DNA of 64,000 nucleotides from JAXGXJ01 sp040772905 (GCA_040772905.1 JAXGXJ010000008.1:1-64000); one strand, 5' to 3'; positions 25,731 to 34,683 are shown, counted from the first letter of the stretch. The notes: generated by a model not told the origin, from the sequence alone. Numbers and translations are program-made.

Positions 25731-25752
25731 TGCCCGCCGCGCGCGGCGGGCA
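25731..25752 (+). terminator. perfect 22-bp palindrome after the DUF1844 gene
   Basis: TGCCCGCCGCG is followed directly by its reverse complement. The lack of a loop and of a U-run makes it either a strong transcript hairpin or a protein-binding site in front of the MTA phosphorylase gene. Confidence 0.4.
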
Positions 25753-25800
25753 CCGCGCAGGTGCGAGACAGTCGGATCAAGATCACAGGAAGGGCGTGGT

Positions 25801-26601
25801 ATGCAGGCCAAGGCGGAAGTGGGAGTATTCGGCGGCTCAGGGTTCTACTCGTTCCTGGAGGACGTGGAGGAGGTCACGCTCGACACGCCGTACGGGCATC
25901 CCAGCGACAGCTACTTCATCGGTGAGGTCGGCGGGGTGAAGGTGGCTTTCCTGCCCAGGCACGGCCGGCGTCACTCGCTGCCCCCCCATATGATCAACTA
26001 CCGAGCGAACGTGTGGGGCATGAAGGAGTTGGGCGTCACGCGCATCGTCGGCCCCTGCGCGTCGGGAAGCCTCAACAAAGAGATGGGCATCGGTCATTTC
26101 GTGGTCTGCGACCAGTTCGTCGACCGCACGTGGGGCAGACGCGACACGTTCTACGACGGTCCCGTCACCACGCACGTGTCGTCCGCCGACCCGTACTGCC
26201 CCGACCTGCGCAGGTCGTTGGTGGAGGTGGGGCGTGAGCTGGGGATCACCGTCCACGACGGAGGGACGGTGGTGGTCATCCAGGGGCCTCGTTTCTCCAC
26301 CCGCGCGGAGAGCAGATGGTTCAGCGCCATGGGTTGGGATGTCATCAACATGACCGGGTATCCCGAGGGATTCCTCGCTCGTGAGCTCGAGATGTGCTAC
26401 GCCAACATCTCACTGGTCACCGATTATGACGCCGGCCTCAGCGACGACCCCAGCATCCCGCCGGTCAGCCACCACGAGGTGGTGAGCGCCTTCAACGCCA
26501 GCAACGAACGCCTGCGCGAGCTACTGTTCGCGGCCATACCTCGGCTGGCCAAGGCCCCCGATTGTGACTGCGGGCAGGCTCTGGCAGGCGCCCAGGGATA
26601 G
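25801..26601 (+). CDS. mtnP: S-methyl-5'-thioadenosine phosphorylase or related purine nucleoside phosphorylase
   Basis: The 266-residue protein has the MTAP/PNP family motifs: VFGGSGFY at the start, PRHGRRHSLPPHMINYRAN (phosphate and ribose site), GPCASGSLN, VVVIQGPRFSTRAES, VINMTGYPEGFLARE and LVTDYDAG. The TDYD segment is the kind found in MTAPs that act on adenine nucleosides, whereas 6-oxopurine-specific relatives have Asn there, so MTA phosphorylase is more likely (inference). It would split methylthioadenosine, a polyamine and SAM by-product, into adenine and methylthioribose phosphate. AGGAAGG lies seven bases before ATG 25801. The C-terminus has an odd CDCGQ pair of cysteines. Confidence 0.85.
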   Translation: MQAKAEVGVFGGSGFYSFLEDVEEVTLDTPYGHPSDSYFIGEVGGVKVAFLPRHGRRHSLPPHMINYRANVWGMKELGVTRIVGPCASGSLNKEMGIGHFVVCDQFVDRTWGRRDTFYDGPVTTHVSSADPYCPDLRRSLVEVGRELGITVHDGGTVVVIQGPRFSTRAESRWFSAMGWDVINMTGYPEGFLARELEMCYANISLVTDYDAGLSDDPSIPPVSHHEVVSAFNASNERLRELLFAAIPRLAKAPDCDCGQALAGAQG

Positions 26602-26631
26602 CACCAGAGAGCGGGACTTCCCGCAGAGGAC

Positions 26632-26657
26632 GCCCTGGGGCCGAGGTGCCCCGGGGC
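26632..26657. terminator. hairpin between convergent genes
   Basis: GCCCTGGGGC (26632-26641) pairs over ten positions with GCCCCGGGGC (26648-26657) around a 6-base loop. It lies between the MTA phosphorylase gene and the leftward gene at 26695, so it may serve both. Confidence 0.55.
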
Positions 26658-26694
26658 ATGACGCTCGGAGCTGACGGGCCCCGGGCGGCGGCCC

Positions 26695-27057
26695 TCAGCT
26701 TTCGGGGAACTCCACCACCAGCTTGTCACCGTCGCGGCGGATGATCGTGTCTTGGATGTGCGACAACACCGAGGACTTGCGGGTGTCGTCGGCCTCGCCC
26801 GCCAGACGGAGGTCCATCTCGAGCACACGGCCGTACAGCTGCTCCACCAGACCGATGGACTCCTCAGTCGTGAGCTGCAGCGGTTTGAGGAGGGGGGCCA
26901 CTTTGGCCAGGATGCCTTTGAGTGCGGTGAGCGAGTCGCCTTCCTGCTGATCCTGCTCGCCGCGCGGCCTCTGCTCCTGGTCGGGCTGGCTGTCACGACG
27001 GTCGTTGTCGCGCGCGCCGTCGCGTCTTTCGGAGTCGCGTCGCTTCTTCTCGCTCAC
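26695..27057 (-). CDS. hypothetical protein, 120 aa, coupled to the epimerase gene
   Basis: The start is GTG 27057, whose GTGA overlaps the stop of the epimerase gene. The first 45 residues are extremely charged and low in complexity (Arg, Asp, Glu, Gln), probably disordered. The remainder looks folded and helical (LTALKGILAKVAPLLKPL, IGLVEQLYGRVLEMDLRL) and ends with a beta-like DKLVVEFPES. No family recognised. It is expressed only from the epimerase transcript as far as I can see. Confidence 0.65.
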   Translation of the reverse strand: MSEKKRRDSERRDGARDNDRRDSQPDQEQRPRGEQDQQEGDSLTALKGILAKVAPLLKPLQLTTEESIGLVEQLYGRVLEMDLRLAGEADDTRKSSVLSHIQDTIIRRDGDKLVVEFPES

Positions 27058-27989
27058 GGCTCCGTCCTCTTGGTTGCTTCGCGATGATGTGCCACGGCGG
27101 CTGCTACGCCTTCGCTCAGTCCCATCTTCCATCTCCACCCCAGTTCTCGCTCGGCCTTGGACGCATCCAAGGCGATGTGTTCCACTTCACCCGGTCTCAC
27201 AGGAGCGAACACCGGGGCCACGTCCGCGCCTACGGCGGCTCGGACCGCTTCGAAGACCTCGAGGTCGCTCACCTCGATGCCTCGTCCCAGATTGTAGACG
27301 CCCCCGGCAGGGCTGTTAAGGGCGAGGACGTTGGCCTCGACGATATCGCCCACGTAGCAGTAGTCGCGCGTCTTGCTGCCGTCGCCGAAGATCACCGGTT
27401 GCTGCCCTGTGAGCATCTGCAGCGCGAAGATGGCCACCACCCCGGCTTCACCGTGGGGGTCCTGGCGCGGCCCATACACGTTGGGATAACGCAGGACCAC
27501 ATACTCCAGCCCGTGAGTGTATCCATAGGCAAAGAGGTAGTGTTCCACAGTGTGCTTGCTGACGCCGTACGGAGAGATGGGGTCGATGGGATGGGCCTCG
27601 TCTACGGGTAGGTAGCTGGGCTCCCCGAACAGGGCTCCACCGGTGCCCGAATACACCAGGCGGCGAGTCCCGTGGGCACGGCAGCGCTCCAACAGGTTCA
27701 GCGAGCCGAGGATGTTGATGGAGGCGTCGTATGCGGGGTCGCTCACCGAGCGACGGACGTCGATGTGAGCGGCGAGGTGGAAGACGGCCTCGGGCCTCAC
27801 CTGGGCGAACACGTCGTCCAGAGCTTCGTCGCGCAGATCCACCTCGAAGAACGCAGCCCCCGCCGAGAGGTTCTCGCGCTTGCCTGTCACCAGATTGTCG
27901 ACCACGCTCACGTCGTGCCCCTCGGCCAGAAGACGGTCGCACACGTGCGAACCGATGAACCCGGCTCCGCCTGTGATGAGCACTCTCAT
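27054..27989 (-). CDS. galE: NAD-dependent epimerase/dehydratase (UDP-glucose 4-epimerase-like)
   Basis: ATG 27989 lies nine bases after AGGAGG, giving 311 residues. It is an extended short-chain dehydrogenase: NAD-binding GGAGFIGS at residues 7-14, D31 at the end of the second strand, FHLAAHIDVRRSV, the catalytic S114 with Y141-x3-K145 (YGVSK), and the sugar-nucleotide part with YPNVYGPRQDPHGEAGVV and TRDYCYVGDI. In UDP-glucose 4-epimerases the segment after the active-site lysine is similar. The likely role is supplying UDP-galactose or a related sugar for envelope polymers; the exact substrate is uncertain. Confidence 0.85.
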   Translation of the reverse strand: MRVLITGGAGFIGSHVCDRLLAEGHDVSVVDNLVTGKRENLSAGAAFFEVDLRDEALDDVFAQVRPEAVFHLAAHIDVRRSVSDPAYDASINILGSLNLLERCRAHGTRRLVYSGTGGALFGEPSYLPVDEAHPIDPISPYGVSKHTVEHYLFAYGYTHGLEYVVLRYPNVYGPRQDPHGEAGVVAIFALQMLTGQQPVIFGDGSKTRDYCYVGDIVEANVLALNSPAGGVYNLGRGIEVSDLEVFEAVRAAVGADVAPVFAPVRPGEVEHIALDASKAERELGWRWKMGLSEGVAAAVAHHREATKRTEP

Positions 27990-28086
27990 GAGATACTGCC
28001 TCCTCCGCTCGCCTGTGGTCATGCTCGACCAGTGTAATGCACGAGCGTCGCGGGCGCGTAACCGGCCCCGCGGCCGGCTTATACGC

Positions 28087-28092
28087 TATACT
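28087..28092 (+). promoter_or_regulatory. -10 box of the tRNA cluster
   Basis: TATACT lies 32 bases before the first tRNA. The -35 region is G+C-rich and weak. The same 135-base interval must also carry the epimerase promoter on the other strand. Confidence 0.4.
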
Positions 28093-28124
28093 CTCGCGGC
28101 CGAAGCCAGAGGAGTGCGGACGCA

Positions 28125-28201
28125 CGGGACGTGGCGCAGCCTGGTAGCGCACCTGCTTTGGGAGCAGGGGGTCGGAGGTTCGAATCCTCTCGTCCCGACC
28201 A
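28125..28201 (+). tRNA. tRNA-Pro (anticodon TGG), CCA encoded
   Basis: Acceptor CGGGACG/CGTCCCG, anticodon stem CCTGC/GCAGG with loop TTTGGGA (anticodon TGG), T-arm GGAGG/CCTCT. The discriminator A at 28198 is followed by CCA, unlike the other tRNAs of the cluster. Confidence 0.97.
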
Positions 28202-28235
28202 CTGGTTAGGATGAGAGCGGAACAGGCTCTCGCGG

Positions 28236-28308
28236 GCGGGTGTAGCTCAGTTGGCAGAGCGTCAGCCTTCCAAGCTGAATGTCGCGGGTTCGAACCCCGT
28301 CGCCCGCT
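28236..28308 (+). tRNA. tRNA-Gly (anticodon TCC)
   Basis: Acceptor GCGGGTG/CGCCCGC, anticodon stem TCAGC/GCTGA with loop CTTCCAA (anticodon TCC), T-loop TTCGAAC, discriminator T. CCA is not encoded. Confidence 0.97.
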
Positions 28309-28347
28309 CTTTCACCGGCCGCCCGCCACAAGCGGCCGGAAGGATGT

Positions 28348-28421
<74 letters not shown>

Positions 28422-28460
28422 CTCTCAGGCCCGGTGGAACGGACCGGCGAGTATTGACGT

Positions 28461-28534
28461 GGTGAACGTAGCTCAGTTGGTAGAGCACTGGGTTGTGGCC
28501 CCAGCGGTCGCGGGTTCAAGTCCCGTCGTTCACC
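28461..28534 (+). tRNA. tRNA-His (anticodon GTG)
   Basis: Acceptor GTGAACG/CGTTCAC with the extra 5' G (28461) opposite C73 that marks tRNA-His, anticodon stem CTGGG/CCCAG with loop TTGTGGC (anticodon GTG), T-loop TTCAAGT. Confidence 0.97.
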
Positions 28535-28541
28535 CCTAAGG

Positions 28542-28621
28542 GCGGGTGTGGCGGAATGGCAGACGCGCATGATTTAGGATCATGTGTCTTTGACGTGGAG
28601 GTTCGAGTCCTCTCACCCGCA
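28542..28621 (+). tRNA. tRNA-Leu (anticodon TAG)
   Basis: Acceptor GCGGGTG/CACCCGC, anticodon stem CATGA/TCATG with loop TTTAGGA (anticodon TAG), and a variable region longer than in the neighbours. It begins only seven bases after tRNA-His and ends 39 bases before tig. Confidence 0.95.
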
Positions 28622-28660
28622 CTCGTAAGTCCCAGATCGTAAGGCGACGAAAGGATAGAT

Positions 28661-30139
28661 GTGAAGACCACCCTTGCCGAGCGCGAAGGAAACACGGTCA
28701 AGCTCGAGGTCGAGGTTTCCAGTGAGGAACTGCGGGAAGCGTTCGACAAGCGATTGAAGCAACTCACCAAAGAGGTGAGGGTCCCCGGCTTTCGCCCGGG
28801 CAAGGTACCCGCTTCGATGCTACGCCAGCGCCTGGGTGACGAGGCCATCATCACCGACACGGTGGAAGAGGCCATGAACGACTGGTTCACCATGGCCGCC
28901 CTGGAAGCCGGTATCGATCCTGTCGAGCGCCCGAGCATCGACGTGGGCGAAGAGCTGCCCGAGTTGGGCAAGCCCTTCAGCTTCAAAGCCACCGTCACCG
29001 TCATGCCCGAGGTGGAACTGGGGCGGTACAAGGGAGTCGAAGCTCCCAAGGAATCCGCCGAGGTACTCGATGCCGAGGTCGACCTCCAGTTCGAACGTCT
29101 TCGTAACGAGTTCGCAGAACTGCGTCCGGTGGAAGGCAGAGAAGTACAGCGGGGCGACTTCGTGGCCGTGGACTTCAGCGCCACCCTCGACGGCGAGCCG
29201 GTGGAGGCTATGAGCGCCACCGACTTCGTCTTTGAAGTGGGCTCCGGTCGGCTTTTCCCCGAGATCGAGTTGCAGGTGCGGGGCATGAAGGTGGACGAGG
29301 AGCGCACCTTCAAGTTCAAGCCGCCGGCGGTGGCTGTGGGTGAGGAACTCGCGGGCAAAGAGGTGGATTTCACCGTCAAGGTGAAGGACATCAAGGAGAA
29401 GGTCCTGCCTCCGGTCACCGACGCATGGGCCTCCGAGGTCAGCGAGTTCCAGACCCTGCTCGAGTTGCGCCAGGAGATCCGCGAGAAACTCCAGGGCGCC
29501 AAGACCTACCAGGCCGAGCAGCGCTTCCGCTCCCTTGCCGTGCAGGCTGCCACCGACAACGCCATCCTCGACCTTCCTGACGTGGTGGTGACCGAGCAGG
29601 CGCAGGAGATGGCTATCGACTTCACCAAATCGCTGGCCGCCCAGGGTGGCGACATCAGGGCCTACCTGGAGGCCACGGGCATCAACGCCGAGCAGATGAT
29701 CGAGGAGATGAAGCCTCAGGCCGCCCGCAACGTGAAGACCGGCCTGGTGCTCGATGCCGTGGCCAAGGCCGAGGGCATCGAGGCTACCGACGAAGACATA
29801 CGCGCCGCCATCCGCGAGATGGCGGCCTCGGCCCGCACCGATGCGGAGAAACTGGAAGAGAACCTGCGGAAGACCGACCGTCTGGACCCCATCAAGTGGC
29901 AGGTGGTGCGCGAGAAGGCGGCCGATTTCATCGCCGCCAACGCGGTGGCCGTCGAGCCGCCTGTGCAGCCTGAGCCCGCCGCGGATGAGTCCGCGGAGTC
30001 GGAGACCGTTAAAGAAGCGGCGTCCGCGGAGGCCGTCGAAGCGGCTCAGGTCACCGAGACGGCCGAGGCTGTCGAGGTCGCCGATGCCGAAGCGGCCGAC
30101 GCTGAGGGCGCCGGCGACGAGCAGGATACGCAGAGCTGA
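28661..30139 (+). CDS. tig: trigger factor, ribosome-bound chaperone and prolyl isomerase
   Basis: GTG 28661 follows an AAAGGA. The 492-residue protein has the three trigger factor domains: the N-terminal ribosome-binding domain with the signature VRVPGFRPGKVP at about residues 38-48, the FKBP-type isomerase domain (about 155-245; GDFVAVDFSATLDGEPVE and VGEELAGKEVDFTVKVKDI) and the C-terminal arms. The last 60 residues are an added acidic Ala/Glu/Val-rich tail, seen in many high-G+C tig genes. It lies directly after the tRNA cluster and heads the tig-clpP-clpX-lon quality-control block. Confidence 0.97.
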   Translation: MKTTLAEREGNTVKLEVEVSSEELREAFDKRLKQLTKEVRVPGFRPGKVPASMLRQRLGDEAIITDTVEEAMNDWFTMAALEAGIDPVERPSIDVGEELPELGKPFSFKATVTVMPEVELGRYKGVEAPKESAEVLDAEVDLQFERLRNEFAELRPVEGREVQRGDFVAVDFSATLDGEPVEAMSATDFVFEVGSGRLFPEIELQVRGMKVDEERTFKFKPPAVAVGEELAGKEVDFTVKVKDIKEKVLPPVTDAWASEVSEFQTLLELRQEIREKLQGAKTYQAEQRFRSLAVQAATDNAILDLPDVVVTEQAQEMAIDFTKSLAAQGGDIRAYLEATGINAEQMIEEMKPQAARNVKTGLVLDAVAKAEGIEATDEDIRAAIREMAASARTDAEKLEENLRKTDRLDPIKWQVVREKAADFIAANAVAVEPPVQPEPAADESAESETVKEAASAEAVEAAQVTETAEAVEVADAEAADAEGAGDEQDTQS

Positions 30140-30189
30140 ATACGCCTGTCGACCCTCGGGGTCGGAGTGAGCGGAGAAGGAGGACCTTA

Positions 30190-30774
30190 ATGAGTCCACT
30201 CGTACCGATGGTGGTGGAGCAGACCAGCCGCGGTGAGCGCGCGTTCGACATCTACTCTCGTCTGCTGAGCGAGCGCATCGTGTTCTTGGGCACGGCCATC
30301 AACGACCAGGTGGCCAACCTGGTGGTGGCGCAGCTGCTTCATCTGGAGTCTGAGGACCCGGACAAGGACATCTCTCTGTACATCAACAGCCCCGGCGGCA
30401 GCGTGTACGCCGGCCTGGCCATCTACGACACCATGCAATTCATCAAGCCTGACGTGTCCACCATCTGCGTGGGCATCGCCATGTCCATGGGTGCTCTGCT
30501 GCTGGCCGGAGGAGCGAAAGGTAAACGCCTGGCTCTCCCGAATTCGAAGATACTGATCCATCAGGTATCGGGAGGGTTCGAAGGTCCGGCCACCGACATC
30601 GAGATCCATGCCCGTGAGGCGTTGAGCCTGCGCAAGCGCTTGGACGAGATCCTGGCCAAGCACACGGGGCAGGAGCTCGAGAAGGTGGAGAAGGATACCG
30701 ACCGCGACTACTTCATGACCGCGGAAGAATCCCTTGCCTACGGGATCGTAGACAAGATCATCGAGCACAGGTAG
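30190..30774 (+). CDS. clpP: ATP-dependent Clp protease proteolytic subunit
   Basis: This 194-residue serine peptidase has its full triad: S99 in AMSMGA, H124 in LIHQVSGG and D173 in DRDYFM, each two positions beyond the mature E. coli numbering. GAKGKRLALPNSKILIHQ and ATDIEIHA are family hallmarks. AGAAGGAGG precedes ATG 30190. It forms the barrel that degrades proteins fed by ClpX, encoded 13 bases downstream. Only one clpP is present here; most actinobacteria have a tandem clpP1-clpP2 pair. Confidence 0.97.
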   Translation: MSPLVPMVVEQTSRGERAFDIYSRLLSERIVFLGTAINDQVANLVVAQLLHLESEDPDKDISLYINSPGGSVYAGLAIYDTMQFIKPDVSTICVGIAMSMGALLLAGGAKGKRLALPNSKILIHQVSGGFEGPATDIEIHAREALSLRKRLDEILAKHTGQELEKVEKDTDRDYFMTAEESLAYGIVDKIIEHR

Positions 30775-30787
30775 AGGGGGTCGACTG

Positions 30788-32059
30788 GTGTCGAAGCCGC
30801 CGGGAGGTTCCGAGCAGCTGCTGTGCAGCTTTTGTGGCAAGAGCCAGCGTCAGGTGAAGAAGCTCATCGCCGGACCTGGAGTCTATATCTGCGACGAGTG
30901 CATCGATCTCTGCAACGAGATCATCGACGAGGAGTTGGCGGCTCCGGCCTCGCTGGACCTGGAGAACCTGCCCAAGCCCAAAGAGATCTACGACATCCTG
31001 GCCGACTACGTCATCGGGCAGGAAGAAGCGAAGCGGGCGCTCTCGGTCGCTGTCTACAACCATTACAAGCGCGTGCGGATGAGCGCCGCCGATGACGGCG
31101 ACGTGGAACTGCAGAAGTCCAACATCCTCCTGCTGGGCCCCACCGGCTGCGGCAAGACTCTGCTGGCGCAGACTTTGGCCCGCATCCTCAACGTCCCCTT
31201 CGCCATCGCCGATGCCACCGCGCTCACCGAGGCGGGGTACGTGGGCGAGGACGTGGAGAACATCCTGCTGAAGCTCATCCAGGCGGCCGATTTCGACATC
31301 AAGAAGGCCGAGACCGGCATCATCTACATCGACGAGGTCGACAAGATCGCCCGCAAGGCCGACAACCCCTCCATCACGCGCGACGTGTCGGGCGAGGGTG
31401 TCCAGCAGGCCCTGCTCAAGATCCTGGAGGGGACCACGGCCAGCGTGCCGCCTCAGGGCGGGCGCAAGCATCCGCACCAGGAGTTCCTCACTATCGACAC
31501 GACGAACATCCTCTTCATCTGCGGCGGGGCTTTCGCCGGCTTGGAGAAGATCATCGAGCATCGCATCGGTAAGAAGGGTGTGGGCTTCGGCGCCGACATA
31601 GAGAGCAAGAAGGATCGCGACGTGGGCGAGCTCTTCGCGCACGTGCTGCCCGAGGACCTGCTGCAGTTCGGGCTCATCCCCGAGTTCATCGGCCGCCTGC
31701 CGGTGATCTGCAACGTGCACCAGTTGAGCAAGGACGACCTGGTGGCCATCCTCACCCAGCCGAAGAACGCGCTGTCCAAGCAGTATCACAAGTTCTTCGC
31801 TTACGACGGCGTCGACTTGGTGTTCGCCCGGGAGGCCCTGGACGCCATCGCCGAGCAGGCTCTGAAGCTCGAGACGGGTGCTCGTGGGCTCCGCTCCATC
31901 ATCGAAGCGGCCCTCACCAATGTGATGTTCGAACTGCCCAGCCGCCGCGACGTCATGAAGTGCGTCGTGACCCGGGACGTCATAGAGAAGAAGATCGACC
32001 CCACCCTGGTGACGGCCACCGCGCGTGAAGAGCTGGACCTGGACCAAGAGACCGCATAG
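30788..32059 (+). CDS. clpX: ATP-dependent Clp protease ATP-binding subunit ClpX
   Basis: The 423-residue AAA+ unfoldase has the N-terminal C4 zinc-binding domain (C13, C16, C35, C38), Walker A GPTGCGKT at 117-124, Walker B IIYIDEVDKI and the ClpX-typical segments ISRDVSGEGVQQALLKILEGT-like (here ITRDVSGEGVQQALLK), IPEFIGRLPV and TGARGLRSIIE. It recognises tagged substrates and threads them into ClpP. The start is GTG 30788 behind an AGAGGGGG, 13 bases after clpP, so the genes share a transcript. Confidence 0.98.
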   Translation: MSKPPGGSEQLLCSFCGKSQRQVKKLIAGPGVYICDECIDLCNEIIDEELAAPASLDLENLPKPKEIYDILADYVIGQEEAKRALSVAVYNHYKRVRMSAADDGDVELQKSNILLLGPTGCGKTLLAQTLARILNVPFAIADATALTEAGYVGEDVENILLKLIQAADFDIKKAETGIIYIDEVDKIARKADNPSITRDVSGEGVQQALLKILEGTTASVPPQGGRKHPHQEFLTIDTTNILFICGGAFAGLEKIIEHRIGKKGVGFGADIESKKDRDVGELFAHVLPEDLLQFGLIPEFIGRLPVICNVHQLSKDDLVAILTQPKNALSKQYHKFFAYDGVDLVFAREALDAIAEQALKLETGARGLRSIIEAALTNVMFELPSRRDVMKCVVTRDVIEKKIDPTLVTATAREELDLDQETA

Positions 32060-32079
32060 GCGGGGACTGAGACTTAGGG

Positions 32080-34683
32080 ATGGTTGAAACGCAGCGGATC
32101 GCTCCGCTCTTAGCTACGCGCGACCTCGTCCTCTTCCCGGGGATGCTCGCTCCCATCTTCGTCGAACGCGAGAAGGGCGTGCGTGCTCTGGAGCACACCA
32201 GTCAGTCCGACGGCCTGCTGGTGCTGGCCGCCCAACGATCGGCTGTGGTGGACGACCCCGGCCCCGACGATCTGCATGCCGTGGGCACGTTGGCGAAGGT
32301 GGTGCAGTTCTCGCGCCTGTCCGACGGCACCATAAAGGCCCTCATCGAAGGGCGGGAACGCGTGTTCATCGATGGGTTCGAGACGGTCACGCCGTACTTC
32401 TCGGCCCGCTATCATCCGCTGCCGGTCCGCTCGCTGGGCAAGAAGCCTCGTCCTCGCGCCCTCATGGACTCGGTGGCCCGGGAGTTCGGCAACTACGTGG
32501 GGCAGACCCCGCAATTGCCCGAGGAAGCCGAGACCGCGCTCGAGACGGTCACCGACCCGCACCGCATGGTGGACATCGTGGCCGCCAACCTGATGATCGG
32601 CCCCGACCGCAAACAGGAGCTGTTGGAGGGACAGGATCCCGAGGCGCGGCTTCTGTTGCTGCTCGAGACGCTCATCCAGGAGAACGAGTTCATCGCCCTG
32701 GAGAACGAGATCGCCGAGCGTGTGCACGACAGCTTCGAGCGCCAGCAGCGCCGGGTGTTCCTGCACGAGCGCCTGAAGGTGCTGCAGGAAGAGTTGGGCG
32801 AAGAGGGCGAAGAGGACAGTGAACGCGGCATCTACATGAAGATGCTCGAGGAGAAGAAGCTCCCCGAGGCCGCGGCGACCGCGCTCACGAAGGAGATCAA
32901 ACGCTTGGCCGATCTGCCTCCGCTCTCGGCGGAGGTGGCCGTGGCCAAGACCTACCTGGACATCGCCTTGGGGCTCCCCTGGGGGACGAAGTCCGGTTCC
33001 AGCGTGCCCGACGTCAAGGCGGTGGCCCGTGTCTTGGACGAGACCCACTACGGGCTGAAGAGCGTCAAAGACCGCATCATCGAGTATCTGGCCGTCGCTT
33101 CGCTGCGCGGTGGGACGCCGCCGAACGCCATCCTTTGTCTGGTGGGGCCGCCCGGGGTGGGCAAGACCTCCGTGGCCATGGCGACGGCCAAGGGGCTCGA
33201 CCGTCCGCTGCAGCGCATCAGCCTGGGGGGTGTGCGCGATGAGGGCGAGATCCGCGGTCACCGCAAGACCTACGTGGGCGCCATGCCCGGTCGAATCATC
33301 GACGCGCTGAAACGGGCGGGCGTGGATGACCCCGTGGTGGTGCTGGACGAGATCGACAAGATGGAGTCCGACTGGCGCGGCGACCCCGCCGCGGCCCTTA
33401 TGGAGGTGCTGGACCCTGTTCAGAACCGCACCTTCCGCGACAATTACCTGGAACTGGAATACGATCTCTCTCCGGTGTTCTTCATCGCCACGGCGAACTA
33501 CGAGGAAGACATCCCCGAGACCCTGCACGACCGCTTGGAGATCATTCGTCTGCCCGGATACACCGACCGAGAGAAGACCGAGATCGCCCGCCGGCATCTG
33601 GTGCCCAAGATCGCGGCCGAGAGCGGCCTGGAGGACCTAGGCGACGTCTTCACACCCGCCGCGTTACGCTCACTCATCCGCGACTACACGCGCGAGGCGG
33701 GGGTGCGCGAACTGGCTCGGCTGGTGGGAAAGGTGTACCGCCGGCTGGCCCGCATGAAGGTGGAGGGCAAGTCCATGCCCCGCCGGGTGACGCCGGCATC
33801 GCTGGCCCGGCTCATCGGCCCGGCGCCGTTCCTCGCCGCCCGTCTTGCGGTGGAGCCACAGGTGGGTGTCAGCCTGGGCCTGGCCTACACGGGGGCCGGG
33901 GGTGACGTCCTGCGCATCGAGTGCGTGGTGACGCCAGGCAAGGGAGATTTCCACCTGACCGGTCAGCTGGGTGAGGTGATGCAGGAGAGTGTCACGGCAG
34001 CCTGGGGGTATCTGAAGACCTCGCTTTCCCGTGATCCGGTCCTGTCGACGTTGTGGCTCGATTCGCCTGGCCGGGCGTATCTGCTCGACAACTATCAACC
34101 CCCTGAGGGCGGGGACGACGCGGGTCCGCCCTGGGCGGGAGGAGCCGAGCCGGCGCCTGCCGGTCCAGGCCGTCGCAGTTCCACGGGGCCGGAGGGTCGC
34201 GACCTGCGCGCGGCTCAGCGTGATCCCGGCTTTCGCCCCGGAGAGGGTGACGAAGAGGTAACGGGCGGAGAGTGCGCGCCGCCGCTGCCTTCCGATCACG
34301 AGATCCTGTCGGCCCTCGAGGTGCGCATGCACTTCCCGGAAGGCGGTGTGCCCAAGGAGGGTCCGTCGGCGGGCATCGCCGTGGCCACCGCTCTGCTGTC
34401 GGCGCTGGTGCAGCAGCCGGTCCTGCCCCGGGTGGCGCTATCGGGAGAGATAACCCTCACAGGGCAGGTGCTGCCCGTGGGTGGGCTGAAGGAGAAACTG
34501 CTCGCAGCTCTACGCGAGGGAGTGGAGAAGGTGGTGTTGCCGGCCACGGTGAAACCCGAGGTGCAGGAGTTGCCTGCCGAGCTCAAACGCGGCTTGGCTA
34601 TCGTATACGTGGAGAACTACGCCGACGTGCTTCCGCATGCCTTCCTGGCGCAGGGGGAGCAAGAAGGGAGGGAACGGACGTGA
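32080..34683 (+). CDS. lon: ATP-dependent protease Lon with an inserted segment in the protease domain
   Basis: The 867-residue protein has the LonA layout: N-terminal substrate domain (LLATRDLVLFPGM), coiled coil, AAA+ module (GPPGVGKTSVA from residue 357; VVVLDEIDKM) and a C-terminal Ser-Lys protease domain (serine in PKEGPSAGIA, lysine in PVGGLKEKLLAA). About 70 residues, roughly 671-741, interrupt the protease domain between YLLDNYQP and HEILSALEVRMHFPEG; the insert is Gly/Pro/Ala-rich, charged and probably disordered. It ends with the GTGA overlap that begins valS. Lon degrades misfolded and regulatory proteins in the cytoplasm. Confidence 0.95.
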   Translation: MVETQRIAPLLATRDLVLFPGMLAPIFVEREKGVRALEHTSQSDGLLVLAAQRSAVVDDPGPDDLHAVGTLAKVVQFSRLSDGTIKALIEGRERVFIDGFETVTPYFSARYHPLPVRSLGKKPRPRALMDSVAREFGNYVGQTPQLPEEAETALETVTDPHRMVDIVAANLMIGPDRKQELLEGQDPEARLLLLLETLIQENEFIALENEIAERVHDSFERQQRRVFLHERLKVLQEELGEEGEEDSERGIYMKMLEEKKLPEAAATALTKEIKRLADLPPLSAEVAVAKTYLDIALGLPWGTKSGSSVPDVKAVARVLDETHYGLKSVKDRIIEYLAVASLRGGTPPNAILCLVGPPGVGKTSVAMATAKGLDRPLQRISLGGVRDEGEIRGHRKTYVGAMPGRIIDALKRAGVDDPVVVLDEIDKMESDWRGDPAAALMEVLDPVQNRTFRDNYLELEYDLSPVFFIATANYEEDIPETLHDRLEIIRLPGYTDREKTEIARRHLVPKIAAESGLEDLGDVFTPAALRSLIRDYTREAGVRELARLVGKVYRRLARMKVEGKSMPRRVTPASLARLIGPAPFLAARLAVEPQVGVSLGLAYTGAGGDVLRIECVVTPGKGDFHLTGQLGEVMQESVTAAWGYLKTSLSRDPVLSTLWLDSPGRAYLLDNYQPPEGGDDAGPPWAGGAEPAPAGPGRRSSTGPEGRDLRAAQRDPGFRPGEGDEEVTGGECAPPLPSDHEILSALEVRMHFPEGGVPKEGPSAGIAVATALLSALVQQPVLPRVALSGEITLTGQVLPVGGLKEKLLAALREGVEKVVLPATVKPEVQELPAELKRGLAIVYVENYADVLPHAFLAQGEQEGRERT

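Noticed and set aside
34272..34679. Upstream in-frame extension of valS
   Set aside because: It lies within lon in another frame; GTG 34680 has a good ribosome-binding site and the expected ValS N-terminus.
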